Shown: piece by piece, positions 41,866 through 51,128 of the stretch
Position numbering within the stretch: the stretch's first letter is position 1
How the letters are laid out: each line of letters opens with the position of its first letter
Program-made: the position numbers and the translations under genes
Notes under the pieces: generated by a model
Databases searched by the model: none
What the model was told of the DNA's origin: nothing
What the model saw: only the letters and a program-made list of their open reading frames with translations
From: Kribbella sandramycini
GTDB taxonomy: Bacteria; Actinomycetota; Actinomycetes; Propionibacteriales; Kribbellaceae
Direction of reading: 5' to 3'
Length of the DNA stretch: 64,000 nt
Assembly (NCBI RefSeq): GCF_013131805.1
Contig: NZ_JABJRC010000005.1
Span: 1-64,000 of the forward strand

Positions 41866-42861
41866 GTGGCAGAATGGCGGTTCGTGACAGGTGGGCGTGC
41901 AGAGATTGCGGCCGCGGCTGATGTGCTGCGGGCCGGTGGGCTGGTGGCTTTCCCGACGGAGACCGTTTACGGGCTGGGGGCCAACGCCGAGGATCCGGCT
42001 GCGGTGGGTCGGATCTACGCGGCCAAGGGCCGGCCGACGTCACATCCGCTGATCGTGCATCTGGCGTCCGCTGAGCAGCTGGACGACTGGGCGGACGACG
42101 TACCGGCGGCGGCTCGCGTACTTGCCGAGCGGTTCTGGCCGGGGCCGCTCACGCTGGTGCTTCGCCGTAGCCGGCGGATCCCGCTGGAAACGACCGGCGG
42201 GCTGGAGACGGTCGCGTTGCGCGTCCCCGACCATCCGGTCGCGCTCGAGCTGCTGTCGGCCTTCGGCGGCGGGGTCGCGGCGCCGTCCGCGAACCGCTTC
42301 GGCTCGGTGAGCCCGACGACCGCGGACGACGTCCGCGCAGAGCTCGGGGACGCTGTCGCAGTCGTTCTGGACGGCGGGTCGTCGGCCGTCGGCATCGAGT
42401 CGACCATCGTCGACGCCACCGGCCCGCAGCTCAGCGTGCTGCGGCCGGGCGGGGTCACACGTGAGGAGCTCGAAGCAGTTCTCGGTCAGCCCCTCGACGC
42501 TCCGGAGACCAGCCCGGTGCGGGTCCCGGGCCAGCACCCCTCGCACTACGCGCCGAATGCGCGCGTCCTGCTCGTCGATCCCGACAAGATCGCGCTCGAA
42601 GCCGACCACGCCCGCGAGCTCGGCCACCGAGTCGGCGTACTACTGCCGCCGACCCTCGCCAGGACGTCGATCACCGCGGACTTCGTCCGCACCGTCCCGG
42701 AATCGCTGGCCGCCTACGCCCACGACCTGTACGGCTACCTCCGCGAGTTCGACCGTCAGCACTGCGACGTCGTCATCGCATCCCTACCCGCAACCGAAGG
42801 CCTCGGCGCAGCGATCGCAAACCGCCTCGGTCGCGCCGGCGGCCCCCGCCCAACCGCCTGA
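41866..42861 (+). CDS. tsaC: L-threonylcarbamoyladenylate synthase (TsaC/Sua5, long form)
   Basis: Makes threonylcarbamoyl-AMP from threonine, bicarbonate and ATP for the t6A37 modification of ANN-decoding tRNAs. 331 residues: the YrdC domain begins with LVAFPTETVYGLGANA (about 27-42), followed by KGRPTSHPLIVHL, FWPGPLTLVL and PSANRFGSVSPT. After about residue 215 comes the Sua5 C-terminal domain (PGQHPSHYAPNARVLLV). The GTG at 41866 has no strong ribosome site. Confidence 0.93.
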   Translation: MAEWRFVTGGRAEIAAAADVLRAGGLVAFPTETVYGLGANAEDPAAVGRIYAAKGRPTSHPLIVHLASAEQLDDWADDVPAAARVLAERFWPGPLTLVLRRSRRIPLETTGGLETVALRVPDHPVALELLSAFGGGVAAPSANRFGSVSPTTADDVRAELGDAVAVVLDGGSSAVGIESTIVDATGPQLSVLRPGGVTREELEAVLGQPLDAPETSPVRVPGQHPSHYAPNARVLLVDPDKIALEADHARELGHRVGVLLPPTLARTSITADFVRTVPESLAAYAHDLYGYLREFDRQHCDVVIASLPATEGLGAAIANRLGRAGGPRPTA

Positions 42862-42923
42862 CCCCTCAACGCACGCTGCATCGATGTAAACGTGACAATG
42901 AGCACTGTGGGTCAGGGGGTGGT

Positions 42924-42945
42924 CACCTATTGCATGCGATAGGTG
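42924..42945. promoter_or_regulatory. Near-perfect 22-bp palindrome upstream of a secreted-protein gene
   Basis: CACCTAT (42924-42930) and ATAGGTG (42939-42945) flank TGCATGCG; only one inner pair is a mismatch. It lies 65 bases before the GTG at 43010 and may be an operator. Confidence 0.5.
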
Positions 42946-43009
42946 GGCGTGGCACATTTTGCGGCGCCTCTCCGGAGTGGGGAGGGTAGGCAAGTCATGG
43001 GGAGAAACT

Positions 43010-43378
43010 GTGAAGTCGCTTCGCATCAGCAAGGTGTTCGCCGTCGGGTCGGCCATGATTGTGATGGCTGCGGGGACCACTGCGGTTGCAGCTGGGACTG
43101 CCGCTGCCGGGAGTAGCGCTTGTAACAACACGGTGGTGGGCGGGCCGAACAACTCGAACGGATTCCTGCAGGCCAAGGCGGGCTCGCCGTACCGTAAGGG
43201 GCCGGGCGCGAGCTACTGCGCCTACAGCAACCGCGAGGGCACCGGGGCGATCTGGTGTACGAAGCGCAGCGCTGACGGCAACCCGTGGTACCTGGCCCGC
43301 GACACGTCGTCCGGCGTCGTCGGCTGGATCTGGGCGGGTAACGTCACGAGCACGACCGGCACGATCAACAACTGCTGA
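43010..43378 (+). CDS. Secreted SH3-like small protein
   Basis: 122 residues from the GTG at 43010, chosen for the GGGGAG eight bases upstream. A signal peptide (basic start KSLRISK, hydrophobic core, cleavage near AAAGSSA) precedes a small domain with about four cysteines (SACNNT, SYCAYSN, IWCTKR, NNC). The pattern PYRKGPGASYCAYSN and GVVGWIWAGNV resembles bacterial SH3 domains that bind wall polymers. It ends at a clear hairpin. Confidence 0.75.
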   Translation: MKSLRISKVFAVGSAMIVMAAGTTAVAAGTAAAGSSACNNTVVGGPNNSNGFLQAKAGSPYRKGPGASYCAYSNREGTGAIWCTKRSADGNPWYLARDTSSGVVGWIWAGNVTSTTGTINNC

Positions 43379-43392
43379 CGCAGACCGCGCGG

Positions 43393-43424
43393 GGGCTCAC
43401 CACAGACTTGCTCTTGGTGAGCCC
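43393..43424. terminator. Hairpin after the SH3-like gene
   Basis: GGGCTCACCA (43393-43402) pairs perfectly with TGGTGAGCCC (43415-43424), 14 bases past the stop. Confidence 0.8.
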
Positions 43425-43483
43425 ATTGGCCGGCCGCACCGGCCGAAGTGGCCCGCGGCGGCGTGGGTTTCTAGGATTGGCTG

Positions 43484-45304
43484 ATGCACTCTGGCTCTCT
43501 CGTTGCCGGCCGGTACCGCCTTGAGGAAGAACTTGGCCAGGGCGGTATGGGTGCTGTCTGGCGCGCCACGGACCTGGAGCTGGGTCGGGAGGTGGCGCTG
43601 AAACGAGCGATCGCGGGGAGCGCCGGGCAGATCCGTCGCGAGGCCAAGGTCGGCGCGGGGGTGCTGCACCCCAATGTGGTGACGGTGTTCGACACGGTGG
43701 CCGATGGCGACGCGCAGTGGCTCGTGACGGAGTACGTGCAGGCCATGAGCCTGGATCGGATCATCGAAGTCGACGGACCGCTCCCGGAGGCGCGCGTCCT
43801 GCGGATCGGCGTGCAACTGGCCACGGCTCTGGTCGCGATTCACGAGCGTGGCATCGTGCATCGCGATCTCAAACCGGCCAATGTCCTCGTCACCGACGAC
43901 GATGTCGTCAAGCTCACCGACCTCGGGATCGCTCGCTGGGCAGAGGTGACGCAGACCGGCGGCGCTCAGCTGACGGGCACGGTGGGCTATGTCGCGCCCG
44001 AGATCGCGAACGGTGGGCAGGCGACTGCCGCCTCCGACGTGTTCTCGCTCGGCGCCACTCTCTACGCGGCCGTCGAAGGCCGGTCCCCCTGGGGAGATGG
44101 CAGCGACGGGCCGTTCGCCCAGATGAACCGGGCGGCGAAGGGGTCGCCCATCCCACACCAGCTCGCCCGCCGGCTCGCACCGCTGCTCGATGCCCTGATG
44201 GAACCGGACCCGGCGCGTCGCCCCTCGGCGGCCGCGGCCGCCGGTCTGCTGCAGGGGCACGATCTGCCGCGCCGGTCCTGGCAGCAGCGACTTCGAACGG
44301 TACGACGTAACGCGATGCTGACGGCAGCCGCCGCGATCGTCGTGGTGGGCGCCGTCCTCCTCGGCTGGCTGCTCCCCCGCGGCTCGGCACCGCAAACAGC
44401 CGCACCGCCAACGACGACGCCGCCGCCGAACTCGATCGGGCTCGGGTCCGATCCAGCGACGGCCGATCCCTGCGCGCTGATCCCGGTGACGGCCCTCCGC
44501 GAGTTCGGAAAGGCCTACGTCGACCCTGAAGTCGATGGCTTCGCGACCTGCGTGATCACGAGCAATCTGGACGAAGGCATCGGCCAGGTTCAGTCCCATC
44601 TCGTGTTGACCGGCCCGGAAGAGTACCCGTCGCGTCCGGTGCGACCGGGTGTGCTGGGCGAGATCGAGCGGCCCGATGAGAAGACGGACAGGTGCGAGCG
44701 GTCGTTCAATCTCCCCGACACCAACCGGGTCACGCTCGTGACGACCCGCCTCGACAAGGCGGAGCAGACTCGGCTCTGTCCGATCGCGAACGCGCTCATC
44801 CTGGATGCGCTGACGGTCGTGCTGAACGGTCCGCCGGCGCGACGGCCGGAACTGCCGGCGAACTCGCTGGACAAGGTCGACGCCTGCCGATTGGTGGACG
44901 GCGCAGACGCCGGTCAAGCGTTCGGCAAGCCCAGCGAGCCGCCGGTTGCGGACTTCGGCAACTGGGGATGTTCCTGGGAGGCCGGGCGTAGCGAGCTCAG
45001 CATCAAGTTCACTCGCGTGTGGCCGATCGAACCTGATGCGGAATATGGCGGCAAAGTCATCAAGGTCGGCAGCCGGAACGCGCGTCTGATCCCCGATCCC
45101 GACGACAAGACCACCTGTACCGCGATGGTGGTACACCGCCAATACACCCCGAAGCTGCCCGTTCTGGAGGACACACCGGAACAGCGCCAAGAGGTGGTTT
45201 CCGTCGTGTTGGAAGACCCCACCGCTGCGGATCCGACGACGGTCTGCGCGCGAACAGAGGCCGCCGCCGAGGCCGTCGTACGACGACTCCCGGACGCGGG
45301 TTGA
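43484..45304 (+). CDS. Membrane Ser/Thr protein kinase with extracellular domain
   Basis: 606 residues. The kinase domain fills residues about 7-265: P-loop LGQGGMGAVWRA, VALKRA with the ATP-binding Lys, HRDLKPANVL in the catalytic loop, DLGIAR in place of DFG, and GTVGYVAPE. A membrane helix follows (AIVVVGAVLLGWLLP, about 285-299), then a Pro/Thr linker and a roughly 280-residue outer part with paired cysteines (CALIPVTALREFG and CRLVDGADAGQAFG), looking like two DUF3558-type repeats. It senses something outside the cell. The next gene overlaps and encodes an FHA protein, a likely substrate or partner. Confidence 0.9.
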   Translation: MHSGSLVAGRYRLEEELGQGGMGAVWRATDLELGREVALKRAIAGSAGQIRREAKVGAGVLHPNVVTVFDTVADGDAQWLVTEYVQAMSLDRIIEVDGPLPEARVLRIGVQLATALVAIHERGIVHRDLKPANVLVTDDDVVKLTDLGIARWAEVTQTGGAQLTGTVGYVAPEIANGGQATAASDVFSLGATLYAAVEGRSPWGDGSDGPFAQMNRAAKGSPIPHQLARRLAPLLDALMEPDPARRPSAAAAAGLLQGHDLPRRSWQQRLRTVRRNAMLTAAAAIVVVGAVLLGWLLPRGSAPQTAAPPTTTPPPNSIGLGSDPATADPCALIPVTALREFGKAYVDPEVDGFATCVITSNLDEGIGQVQSHLVLTGPEEYPSRPVRPGVLGEIERPDEKTDRCERSFNLPDTNRVTLVTTRLDKAEQTRLCPIANALILDALTVVLNGPPARRPELPANSLDKVDACRLVDGADAGQAFGKPSEPPVADFGNWGCSWEAGRSELSIKFTRVWPIEPDAEYGGKVIKVGSRNARLIPDPDDKTTCTAMVVHRQYTPKLPVLEDTPEQRQEVVSVVLEDPTAADPTTVCARTEAAAEAVVRRLPDAG

Positions 45305-45306
45305 CC

Positions 45307-46110
45307 ATGGAGCGGACCCCGCGCAGAGCGAAGTTCAACCAGTTCCGGAGCCTTCAGCACGCGCCGGGCGAAGCGCAACCGGGCACCTTGAGCGTCCTCA
45401 CCGTCACCGAGAACCTCGTCGTGCCGCCCGCGCCCAACGCGGAGATCAGCTTCGGGCGCAATCGGCCGGCCGTCGACCTGTGCATCGGCGAGAACGACGT
45501 ACGGATCAGCCGCGTGCACGGCACCCTCAGCTACCAGGACGGACGGTGGTGGCTGCGCAATCACGGCCGCCTTCCGATCCGGGTGTCGAACGCCGTACTG
45601 CTCCACACCGGCGGCGATCCGCTCCCGCTGGCTGTCGGCCACACCATGCTCTTCCTGCGTGGGAACCGGCAGCGTGAGCATCTTCTGGAGGTCCTCGTCT
45701 CGGACGGCGACGGCCGCGCCGCCCAGCCGCGGCCGAGCCAGCTGACAGTGCCGCCGAAGCGCTGGCGGCTGGCTCCTGAAGAACATCTGACGCTCACAGT
45801 CCTCGCGCAGCGCTACCTGGCCTACGATCTGCAGCCCCTTCCATTGACCAGACAACAGGCCGCGGCCGAGCTCGCCGACCTGCGACCCAACGAGGTCTGG
45901 ACCGCGAAGCGTGTCGAACACATCGTTTCGCGCCTGCGGCAACGGCTCTCCGACGCCGGCGTCGCCGGGCTGCGCCGTGAGGAGGTCGGCGAACCGGTCG
46001 GCCTGACCTTGACGGTCAATCTGATCTGGGAGCTCGTGCAGTCCACCACGATCGTGCCCATGGATCTGGAGTGGCTGGAGCTGTCCGGCGACCAGCTGCC
46101 GCCGTCCTGA
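45307..46110 (+). CDS. FHA-domain protein with C-terminal winged-helix-like domain
   Basis: 267 residues from ATG 45307, just two bases past the kinase stop. The FHA fold, which binds phosphothreonine, is seen in EISFGRNRPAVDLCIGEN and VRISRVHGTLSYQDG (conserved GR and SRxH). The C-terminal 120 residues (LAPEEHLTLTVLAQRYLAYD, WTAKRVEHIVSRLRQRLSDA) resemble a DNA-binding winged helix. This suggests a phosphorylation-controlled regulator directly downstream of its kinase. The binding partner and targets are inferred. Confidence 0.85.
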   Translation: MERTPRRAKFNQFRSLQHAPGEAQPGTLSVLTVTENLVVPPAPNAEISFGRNRPAVDLCIGENDVRISRVHGTLSYQDGRWWLRNHGRLPIRVSNAVLLHTGGDPLPLAVGHTMLFLRGNRQREHLLEVLVSDGDGRAAQPRPSQLTVPPKRWRLAPEEHLTLTVLAQRYLAYDLQPLPLTRQQAAAELADLRPNEVWTAKRVEHIVSRLRQRLSDAGVAGLRREEVGEPVGLTLTVNLIWELVQSTTIVPMDLEWLELSGDQLPPS

Positions 46111-46116
46111 TCTGCC

Positions 46117-46758
46117 TCAGCGATCCAGCAACCAGCCTCGGTCGGCGGCTTTCACCCCGGCCTGAAATCGGCTGCGGGCACCGAGGCGGCTCATCAACTG
46201 AGCGATCATCCGGCGGACGGTTCGCACGGAGACCCCGACCTGAGCGGCTATATGCCCGTCGGTGCACCCGAGCGCCATCAACCGCAGGACCTCTTGCTCC
46301 CGCCAGGACAGCTCGGCCGCGACGACGACATCGGCGCCGACGACCGGCACAGCTTCGGACCAGGCCCGTTCGAAGTACCCGATCGTTGCCGCAAGCACGC
46401 TGTTCAGCCGGAGCACAGCAACACCTCTGTCAACTCCGTCGGCAGGTAGCACAACGGTCCTGCCGTCGATGACGAGTGCGTTCACCATCACGACCGGCGT
46501 CGTACGAACCGAAACCCCGTACTCCGCCAACGCACGAATGTGACGCGACCAAGCCGGCGTGGTCCGCACACTGTCGGGAAAGAGCGCGCGGTACCGCACC
46601 CCGGACCGAACGTCACTCGGCCCGAACGTCGCCCCCGTCGGCGCCAAACTGCTGATCGCGATCACCTCCGCACCCGCTCCAGCCAGCAAGGCGCCAACCC
46701 CGCCCGCCGCAGGCGTCTGCTCCGAACCGGCCCGCCTGGCCAGCGTCGTGAAGGTCAT
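46117..46758 (-). CDS. LuxR-type regulator
   Basis: 213 residues from ATG 46758 with GGGGGG upstream. The C-terminal helix-turn-helix is clear (LSWREQEVLRLMALGCTDGH, IAAQVGVSVRTVRRMIAQLM). The N-terminal part resembles the phospholipase-D-like or TrmB-like sensor of some Streptomyces LuxR proteins (VRYRALFPDSV). It is convergent to the FHA gene, seven bases apart, with no clear hairpin between. Targets unknown. Confidence 0.85.
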   Translation of the reverse strand: MTFTTLARRAGSEQTPAAGGVGALLAGAGAEVIAISSLAPTGATFGPSDVRSGVRYRALFPDSVRTTPAWSRHIRALAEYGVSVRTTPVVMVNALVIDGRTVVLPADGVDRGVAVLRLNSVLAATIGYFERAWSEAVPVVGADVVVAAELSWREQEVLRLMALGCTDGHIAAQVGVSVRTVRRMIAQLMSRLGARSRFQAGVKAADRGWLLDR

Positions 46759-46937
46759 GGTCGTCGTCCCCCCGGGAGATGAGCGTCCCAAGATTTGTAC
46801 AACCAGACCTCCGGGACCGGTCCCCAATCCGCGCGTGAAGTGAACGGAATCCGGCCCTCGAATGACCTGGGATTCGGGTCGCGCGGTCGGCGAGGCTCGA
46901 GGACGTCAGTGCTTTCGTCTGTGCGGAGTCGTTCGGT

Positions 46938-47348
46938 ATGAAGAAGTGCGTTGCGTTGTTGCTGTTGGCCGTTTCGATGTCGGTGCTTGCGCCGTTGAGC
47001 GCGTCGGCTGCTCCGGCCGGGGAGCCCGAGGTCAGTCCGGCTGGGCGGACGACGTATTACATGACGCAGTACTCGGTGGCGAACCGGGTCACTGGGGTGA
47101 ATGTGCTGACGTTCGGGCGGCAGACCATTACCAAGGTGTTCGTGTACGGGATCGGGGTCGGGCTCGAGTTGATCAAGAACGGCGAGCCGAATGTCAGTTT
47201 CGCGGCGGTGTACGACAACGCGGATCACACGAAGAGCGTTTACCGGACGGCGACGCTGGCCGAGTACCCGTCGTACGACCGGCTGCATGATCGCTGGACG
47301 TTCAAGATCGCCGGCGAGCTGCCGAATGCCGTGATCGCCGCCTCGTAG
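46938..47348 (+). CDS. Small secreted protein, unknown function
   Basis: 136 residues. A classic signal peptide (MKKCVALLLLAVSMSVLAPL, cleavage near SASAAP) precedes a roughly 105-residue mature part rich in beta-forming residues (TTYYMTQYSVANRVTGV, ITKVFVYGIGVGLELI). No cysteines occur in the mature part. No family is recognised. The divergent region 46759-46937 holds the promoters of this gene and the LuxR gene. Confidence 0.65.
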   Translation: MKKCVALLLLAVSMSVLAPLSASAAPAGEPEVSPAGRTTYYMTQYSVANRVTGVNVLTFGRQTITKVFVYGIGVGLELIKNGEPNVSFAAVYDNADHTKSVYRTATLAEYPSYDRLHDRWTFKIAGELPNAVIAAS

Positions 47349-47458
47349 CGCGATGCTGATCGACGGTTCGACGTCGGTCGAAAGCTTCGGACGTCTGCAA
47401 CCTCGTTCGGCTGACGCGTGTGACTAACCGCGTTGGCTAGATCGAGGAGGCACGTTTG

Positions 47459-50400
47459 ATGAGGCGACATGGTCGGATCCTGGTCACCGCGATGGCGGTG
47501 CTGGCGACCGCGCTGGCGGTTCCGTACGGCAGCGCGGCTGCGCCGCCGAGCAGTGGGCCGCCGGTGCGGCCCGGAGATGAAGGTAGGCGGACGGCGACGG
47601 TCACGCTGGTGACCGGTGACAAGGTGACCGTCAGGCCGGCGGGAGATTCGTGGGAGGTGAAGATCGATCCGGTCCGGCCGGTCGGAGGCCCGGCGGGCGG
47701 GTTCTTCCGGCAGGTGACGAAGGACAAGGTGACGGTGATACCGATCGAGGCCTTGCCGCTGGTCAAGTCTGGAGTGCTCGATCGTTCGTTGTTCGACGTG
47801 ACCGGGTTGGTCCGGCAGCGGCTGGACGACGCGCACACCGCCGAGATCCCGTTGCTGGTCAGAAGCAAGGCGCGGAAGGCGCTCGGGTTCGGGAAGGTCA
47901 CCCGGTCGTTGCCGTCCGGCGGGCTGGATGCGGTCGTAGTACGGAAAGCTGGTGCGCCGCTCGAGCTCGGCAAGCTGCCGGCTGGTACGAAGGTCTGGCT
48001 GAACGGGCGAGCGAAGCCTTTGCTGGACGTCAGCGTGCCCCAGATCGGTGCGCCGACGGCCTGGCAGGGCGGGCACACCGGCGCCGGTGTGAAGGTCGCC
48101 GTCCTCGACAGCGGTTACGACCCGAGCCATCCCGACCTGGTCGGCGCGGTCAAGGACAGCAAGGATTTCATCGGCGACGGCATCAAGGACACGGTCGGGC
48201 ACGGGACCCACGTCGCATCGATCCTGGCCGGCCGGGGGACGGCGTCCCAGGGGAAGTACACCGGGGTGGCCAAGGGCGCGGACCTGCTGATCGGCAAGGT
48301 CTGCAACACCGTCGAGTGTCCGTTCGACGCGATCATCGCCGGGATGCAGTGGGCGGCCGCCAGCGGCGCGAAGGTGGTCAACCTGAGTCTCGGCGGCTCG
48401 GAGACCGACGGTACGGATCCGTTGTCGGCCGAGCTGAACCGGCTGACCGAGTCCACCGGAACCCTGTTTGTCGTTGCTGCCGGCAACAGCGGCCCGCGCG
48501 GGCTGGTCTCGAGCCCGGCCAGCGCGGATGCGGCGCTGACGGTGGCCTCGGTGACCAAACAGGACGAGCTGAGCGAGTTCTCCTCGGTCGGGCCGCGGCT
48601 CGGTGACCACGCGCTGAAACCGGATCTGGCCGCGCCTGGCTCGGACATCGTCGCCGCTCGGGCGGCAGGCACACTGGACGACGTCGCGGTCGACGAGCAG
48701 CATGCGCAGTTGTCGGGGACCTCGATGGCGTCTCCACATGTCGCCGGCGCGGCCGCGATCCTGGCCGGCAAGTACCCGACCTGGACGGCGGCGCAGCTCA
48801 AGGCGAGCTTGATGTCCAGCGCCAAGCCGATTCAGGCCGGCGTGTTCGCCCAGGGCACCGGCCGGGTCGACGCCGCCCGCGCTGTGGCGCAACCGGTGTC
48901 GGTCGTACCGGCGAGCGTGAGCTTCCAGGCCGTGCGCTGGCCGAGCGCGAATCCGCCGGAGCAGCACAAGAAGGTCACCTATCGCAACGACAGCGACCAG
49001 CCGGTCACCTTGGGACTTCGCCTCGACTTCCGCAACCAGGACGGCCAAGCCGGCGCAGGCGCGAAACTGGCTACGGACAAGGTCACTGTTCCCGCCAAGG
49101 GATCGGCCGACGTGACGGTGACGGCGGCGCCGGACGGGCTGGCCACCGGGACCTACAGCGGCCGGATCACCGCCTCGACCGCTGACCAGGCGATCGTGGT
49201 CCAGACCACGCTGGGCATCTTCATCGAGCCGGAGAGCTACGACCTCGCGTTCACGGCGATCGACCGCAACGGCAAGACCCTGCCGACCGGCAGCTCGGGC
49301 GGCACCGCCGTGGTGCAGAGCCTCGACGACTGGGATCGACGCATGGAGCTCGTCCTGGCGGGTGAGAAGCTGCGCCTCCCAGCCGGCAAGTACGCCGTGT
49401 TCGGCGCGGTTGACACACCGGTTCCCGGCAAGGTCCGGCCGGCTGTCACCATGGCCGCGATCGGCGAGCTCGACGTCCGGGCCGACAAAGTGGTCCGCGT
49501 CGACGCCCGGGACGGCCGGCCCGCCGGAGTCCAGGTCGACCGCGGGGATGCCAGAGCCGGCGGCACCTTCGGCATGATGGTCAGTTCGGAAGGACGCCTT
49601 GCCGGAGCGATGCTCGGCCTCGGCCCGGACCAGTACGCCATCCCGACCACAACCCATGCGGACTTCGCCTACTACACAAGGGCTCAGCTGGAACACACCG
49701 GGATCAGTCTGGTCGGGAAGCCGGAGCTGGCGCTCGCATGGGCGCCGGACACGGCCGAGTTCGTCGGCAAGCAGACGTTCGAGGCCGCGGACGCCGGGCG
49801 GGGTCGCGCGGAGGATCTCGAAGGCCGGGATCTGACCGGCAAACTGGCCTTGTTCACCCTGACGGCCGCGGACGGCAACGTGATCAACGAGACGGTCGCG
49901 CGGCTGCGGGCCGCCGGGGCCGCGGCCGCCTTGTTCTACTGGAGTGAACCGCTCCCGTTGTCCGTCGACGAAACGGAGATTCCGTTGATGTCCGTCGACT
50001 ATCCGGCCGCGGTTGGGCTCGCCGGGCAGCGGCTGACGTTCGAGGGCAAGGGCACCAGCCCGTACCGCTACGAGCTGGCGATCCCGGAGCTCGGGAAGAT
50101 CCCGGCGAATCCGTTCTACCGGCTGCGCGATCACCAACTGGCCAAGGTGAACGCCGCGTACCACTCGGCGCTGCCGGGCGGTACGGCCTACACCGACTTC
50201 GACACCACGGTCGGCGACTTCTATCTGGAGAGTGGTATCTGGTCGGGCGCTCTCCCTGCGCCCTATCAGCGGACCGAGTACTACTCGCCAGGGCCCGTCG
50301 TCTGGTCCCCGATGGTGCGGATCAAGCAGGGCGCCGGGAAGGCGCCCGAGCAGTCGTTCCGGGGCGTGGACCGCACTTATCGGCCCGGTGAGCAGCTGAC

Positions 50401-51079
50401 GGTCAACTGGAACAAGCCCGTGCACGGTCCAGGGTTCGGCAGGTTGCGGGACCGGGGCGAGGAGCGCCCGCTCCAGGCGTATCGCGACGGAGACAAGCTT
50501 GACGTTCTCGTGCCGTTGCTGACGGACGCCGCCGGTCACACCGCTCTCGCCGACCCCGACGAGCTCGGCTTCACCGACAAGGGCCAGACCGCGCTCTACG
50601 ACGCGGCCGGCAAGTTGATCGGGAAGACCGGCTCCCCGGACTCCGGCGTGTTCACAGTTCCGGCAGCCACTGGCCGATACCGCCTGACCGCTGAGGTCCG
50701 CCGTACCGACCCGTCCTGGCCCTTGGCCACCCGAGTCACTGCGGACTGGACCTTCACCTCGTCCAGAACCAGCAAGCCGACCGAGCTGCCGCTGCTCGGC
50801 GTCCGCCTGAACCCACCGGTCGACCTGCTCGGGAATGCCCCGGCCGGCCGATCGGTCACCATCCCGGTGACGGTCTCCGGCGGGCAGCCGCGCAAGGTCG
50901 AAGTCTCCTACGACGACGGAGCGACCTGGACTCCAGCCGTACTCCGAAACAGCGCCACCGGCTGGACCGCGACAATCCGGCACCCGGCCGAAGGCATGGT
51001 GTCTCTGCGATCGGCCGCATCAGATGCTAAAGGCAACCAAATTGTGCAGACGACGTACCGGGCCTACCGCCTGAAGTAG
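47459..51079 (+). CDS. Secreted S8 (subtilisin-like) serine protease, 1206 aa
   Basis: ATG 47459 with GAGGAGG upstream. Signal peptide, residues 1-28. A propeptide-like region precedes the catalytic domain: D217 in VAVLDSGYD, H248 in GHGTHVAS, S422 in GTSMASPH. The C-terminal 700 residues contain an Ig-like stretch (YRNDSDQPVTLGLRLD), a PA-type segment near 795-840 (GKLALFTLTAADGNVINET) and a final beta domain (VSYDDGATWTPAVL). This is the large actinobacterial extracellular subtilase layout. It ends at a hairpin. Confidence 0.92.
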   Translation: MRRHGRILVTAMAVLATALAVPYGSAAAPPSSGPPVRPGDEGRRTATVTLVTGDKVTVRPAGDSWEVKIDPVRPVGGPAGGFFRQVTKDKVTVIPIEALPLVKSGVLDRSLFDVTGLVRQRLDDAHTAEIPLLVRSKARKALGFGKVTRSLPSGGLDAVVVRKAGAPLELGKLPAGTKVWLNGRAKPLLDVSVPQIGAPTAWQGGHTGAGVKVAVLDSGYDPSHPDLVGAVKDSKDFIGDGIKDTVGHGTHVASILAGRGTASQGKYTGVAKGADLLIGKVCNTVECPFDAIIAGMQWAAASGAKVVNLSLGGSETDGTDPLSAELNRLTESTGTLFVVAAGNSGPRGLVSSPASADAALTVASVTKQDELSEFSSVGPRLGDHALKPDLAAPGSDIVAARAAGTLDDVAVDEQHAQLSGTSMASPHVAGAAAILAGKYPTWTAAQLKASLMSSAKPIQAGVFAQGTGRVDAARAVAQPVSVVPASVSFQAVRWPSANPPEQHKKVTYRNDSDQPVTLGLRLDFRNQDGQAGAGAKLATDKVTVPAKGSADVTVTAAPDGLATGTYSGRITASTADQAIVVQTTLGIFIEPESYDLAFTAIDRNGKTLPTGSSGGTAVVQSLDDWDRRMELVLAGEKLRLPAGKYAVFGAVDTPVPGKVRPAVTMAAIGELDVRADKVVRVDARDGRPAGVQVDRGDARAGGTFGMMVSSEGRLAGAMLGLGPDQYAIPTTTHADFAYYTRAQLEHTGISLVGKPELALAWAPDTAEFVGKQTFEAADAGRGRAEDLEGRDLTGKLALFTLTAADGNVINETVARLRAAGAAAALFYWSEPLPLSVDETEIPLMSVDYPAAVGLAGQRLTFEGKGTSPYRYELAIPELGKIPANPFYRLRDHQLAKVNAAYHSALPGGTAYTDFDTTVGDFYLESGIWSGALPAPYQRTEYYSPGPVVWSPMVRIKQGAGKAPEQSFRGVDRTYRPGEQLTVNWNKPVHGPGFGRLRDRGEERPLQAYRDGDKLDVLVPLLTDAAGHTALADPDELGFTDKGQTALYDAAGKLIGKTGSPDSGVFTVPAATGRYRLTAEVRRTDPSWPLATRVTADWTFTSSRTSKPTELPLLGVRLNPPVDLLGNAPAGRSVTIPVTVSGGQPRKVEVSYDDGATWTPAVLRNSATGWTATIRHPAEGMVSLRSAASDAKGNQIVQTTYRAYRLK

Positions 51080-51092
51080 CACCTCGCGTGAG

Positions 51093-51118
51093 GCAGACCC
51101 GGCCCGCACCGGGTCTGC
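51093..51118. terminator. Bidirectional hairpin between convergent secreted-protein genes
   Basis: GCAGACCCGG (51093-51102) pairs with CCGGGTCTGC (51109-51118), loop of six; it lies 13 bases past the protease stop and 10 bases past the stop of the convergent gene. Confidence 0.82.
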
Positions 51119-51128
51119 GTCACACGGC

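Noticed and set aside
43397..45190. 597-codon minus-strand frame
   Set aside because: Antisense to the Ser/Thr kinase with all its motifs; a compositional shadow.
47240..50983. 1247-codon open frame on the minus strand
   Set aside because: It is fully antisense to the S8 protease gene, which has a signal peptide and catalytic triad. The frame has an odd Arg/Gly/Asp-rich composition typical of high-GC shadows.
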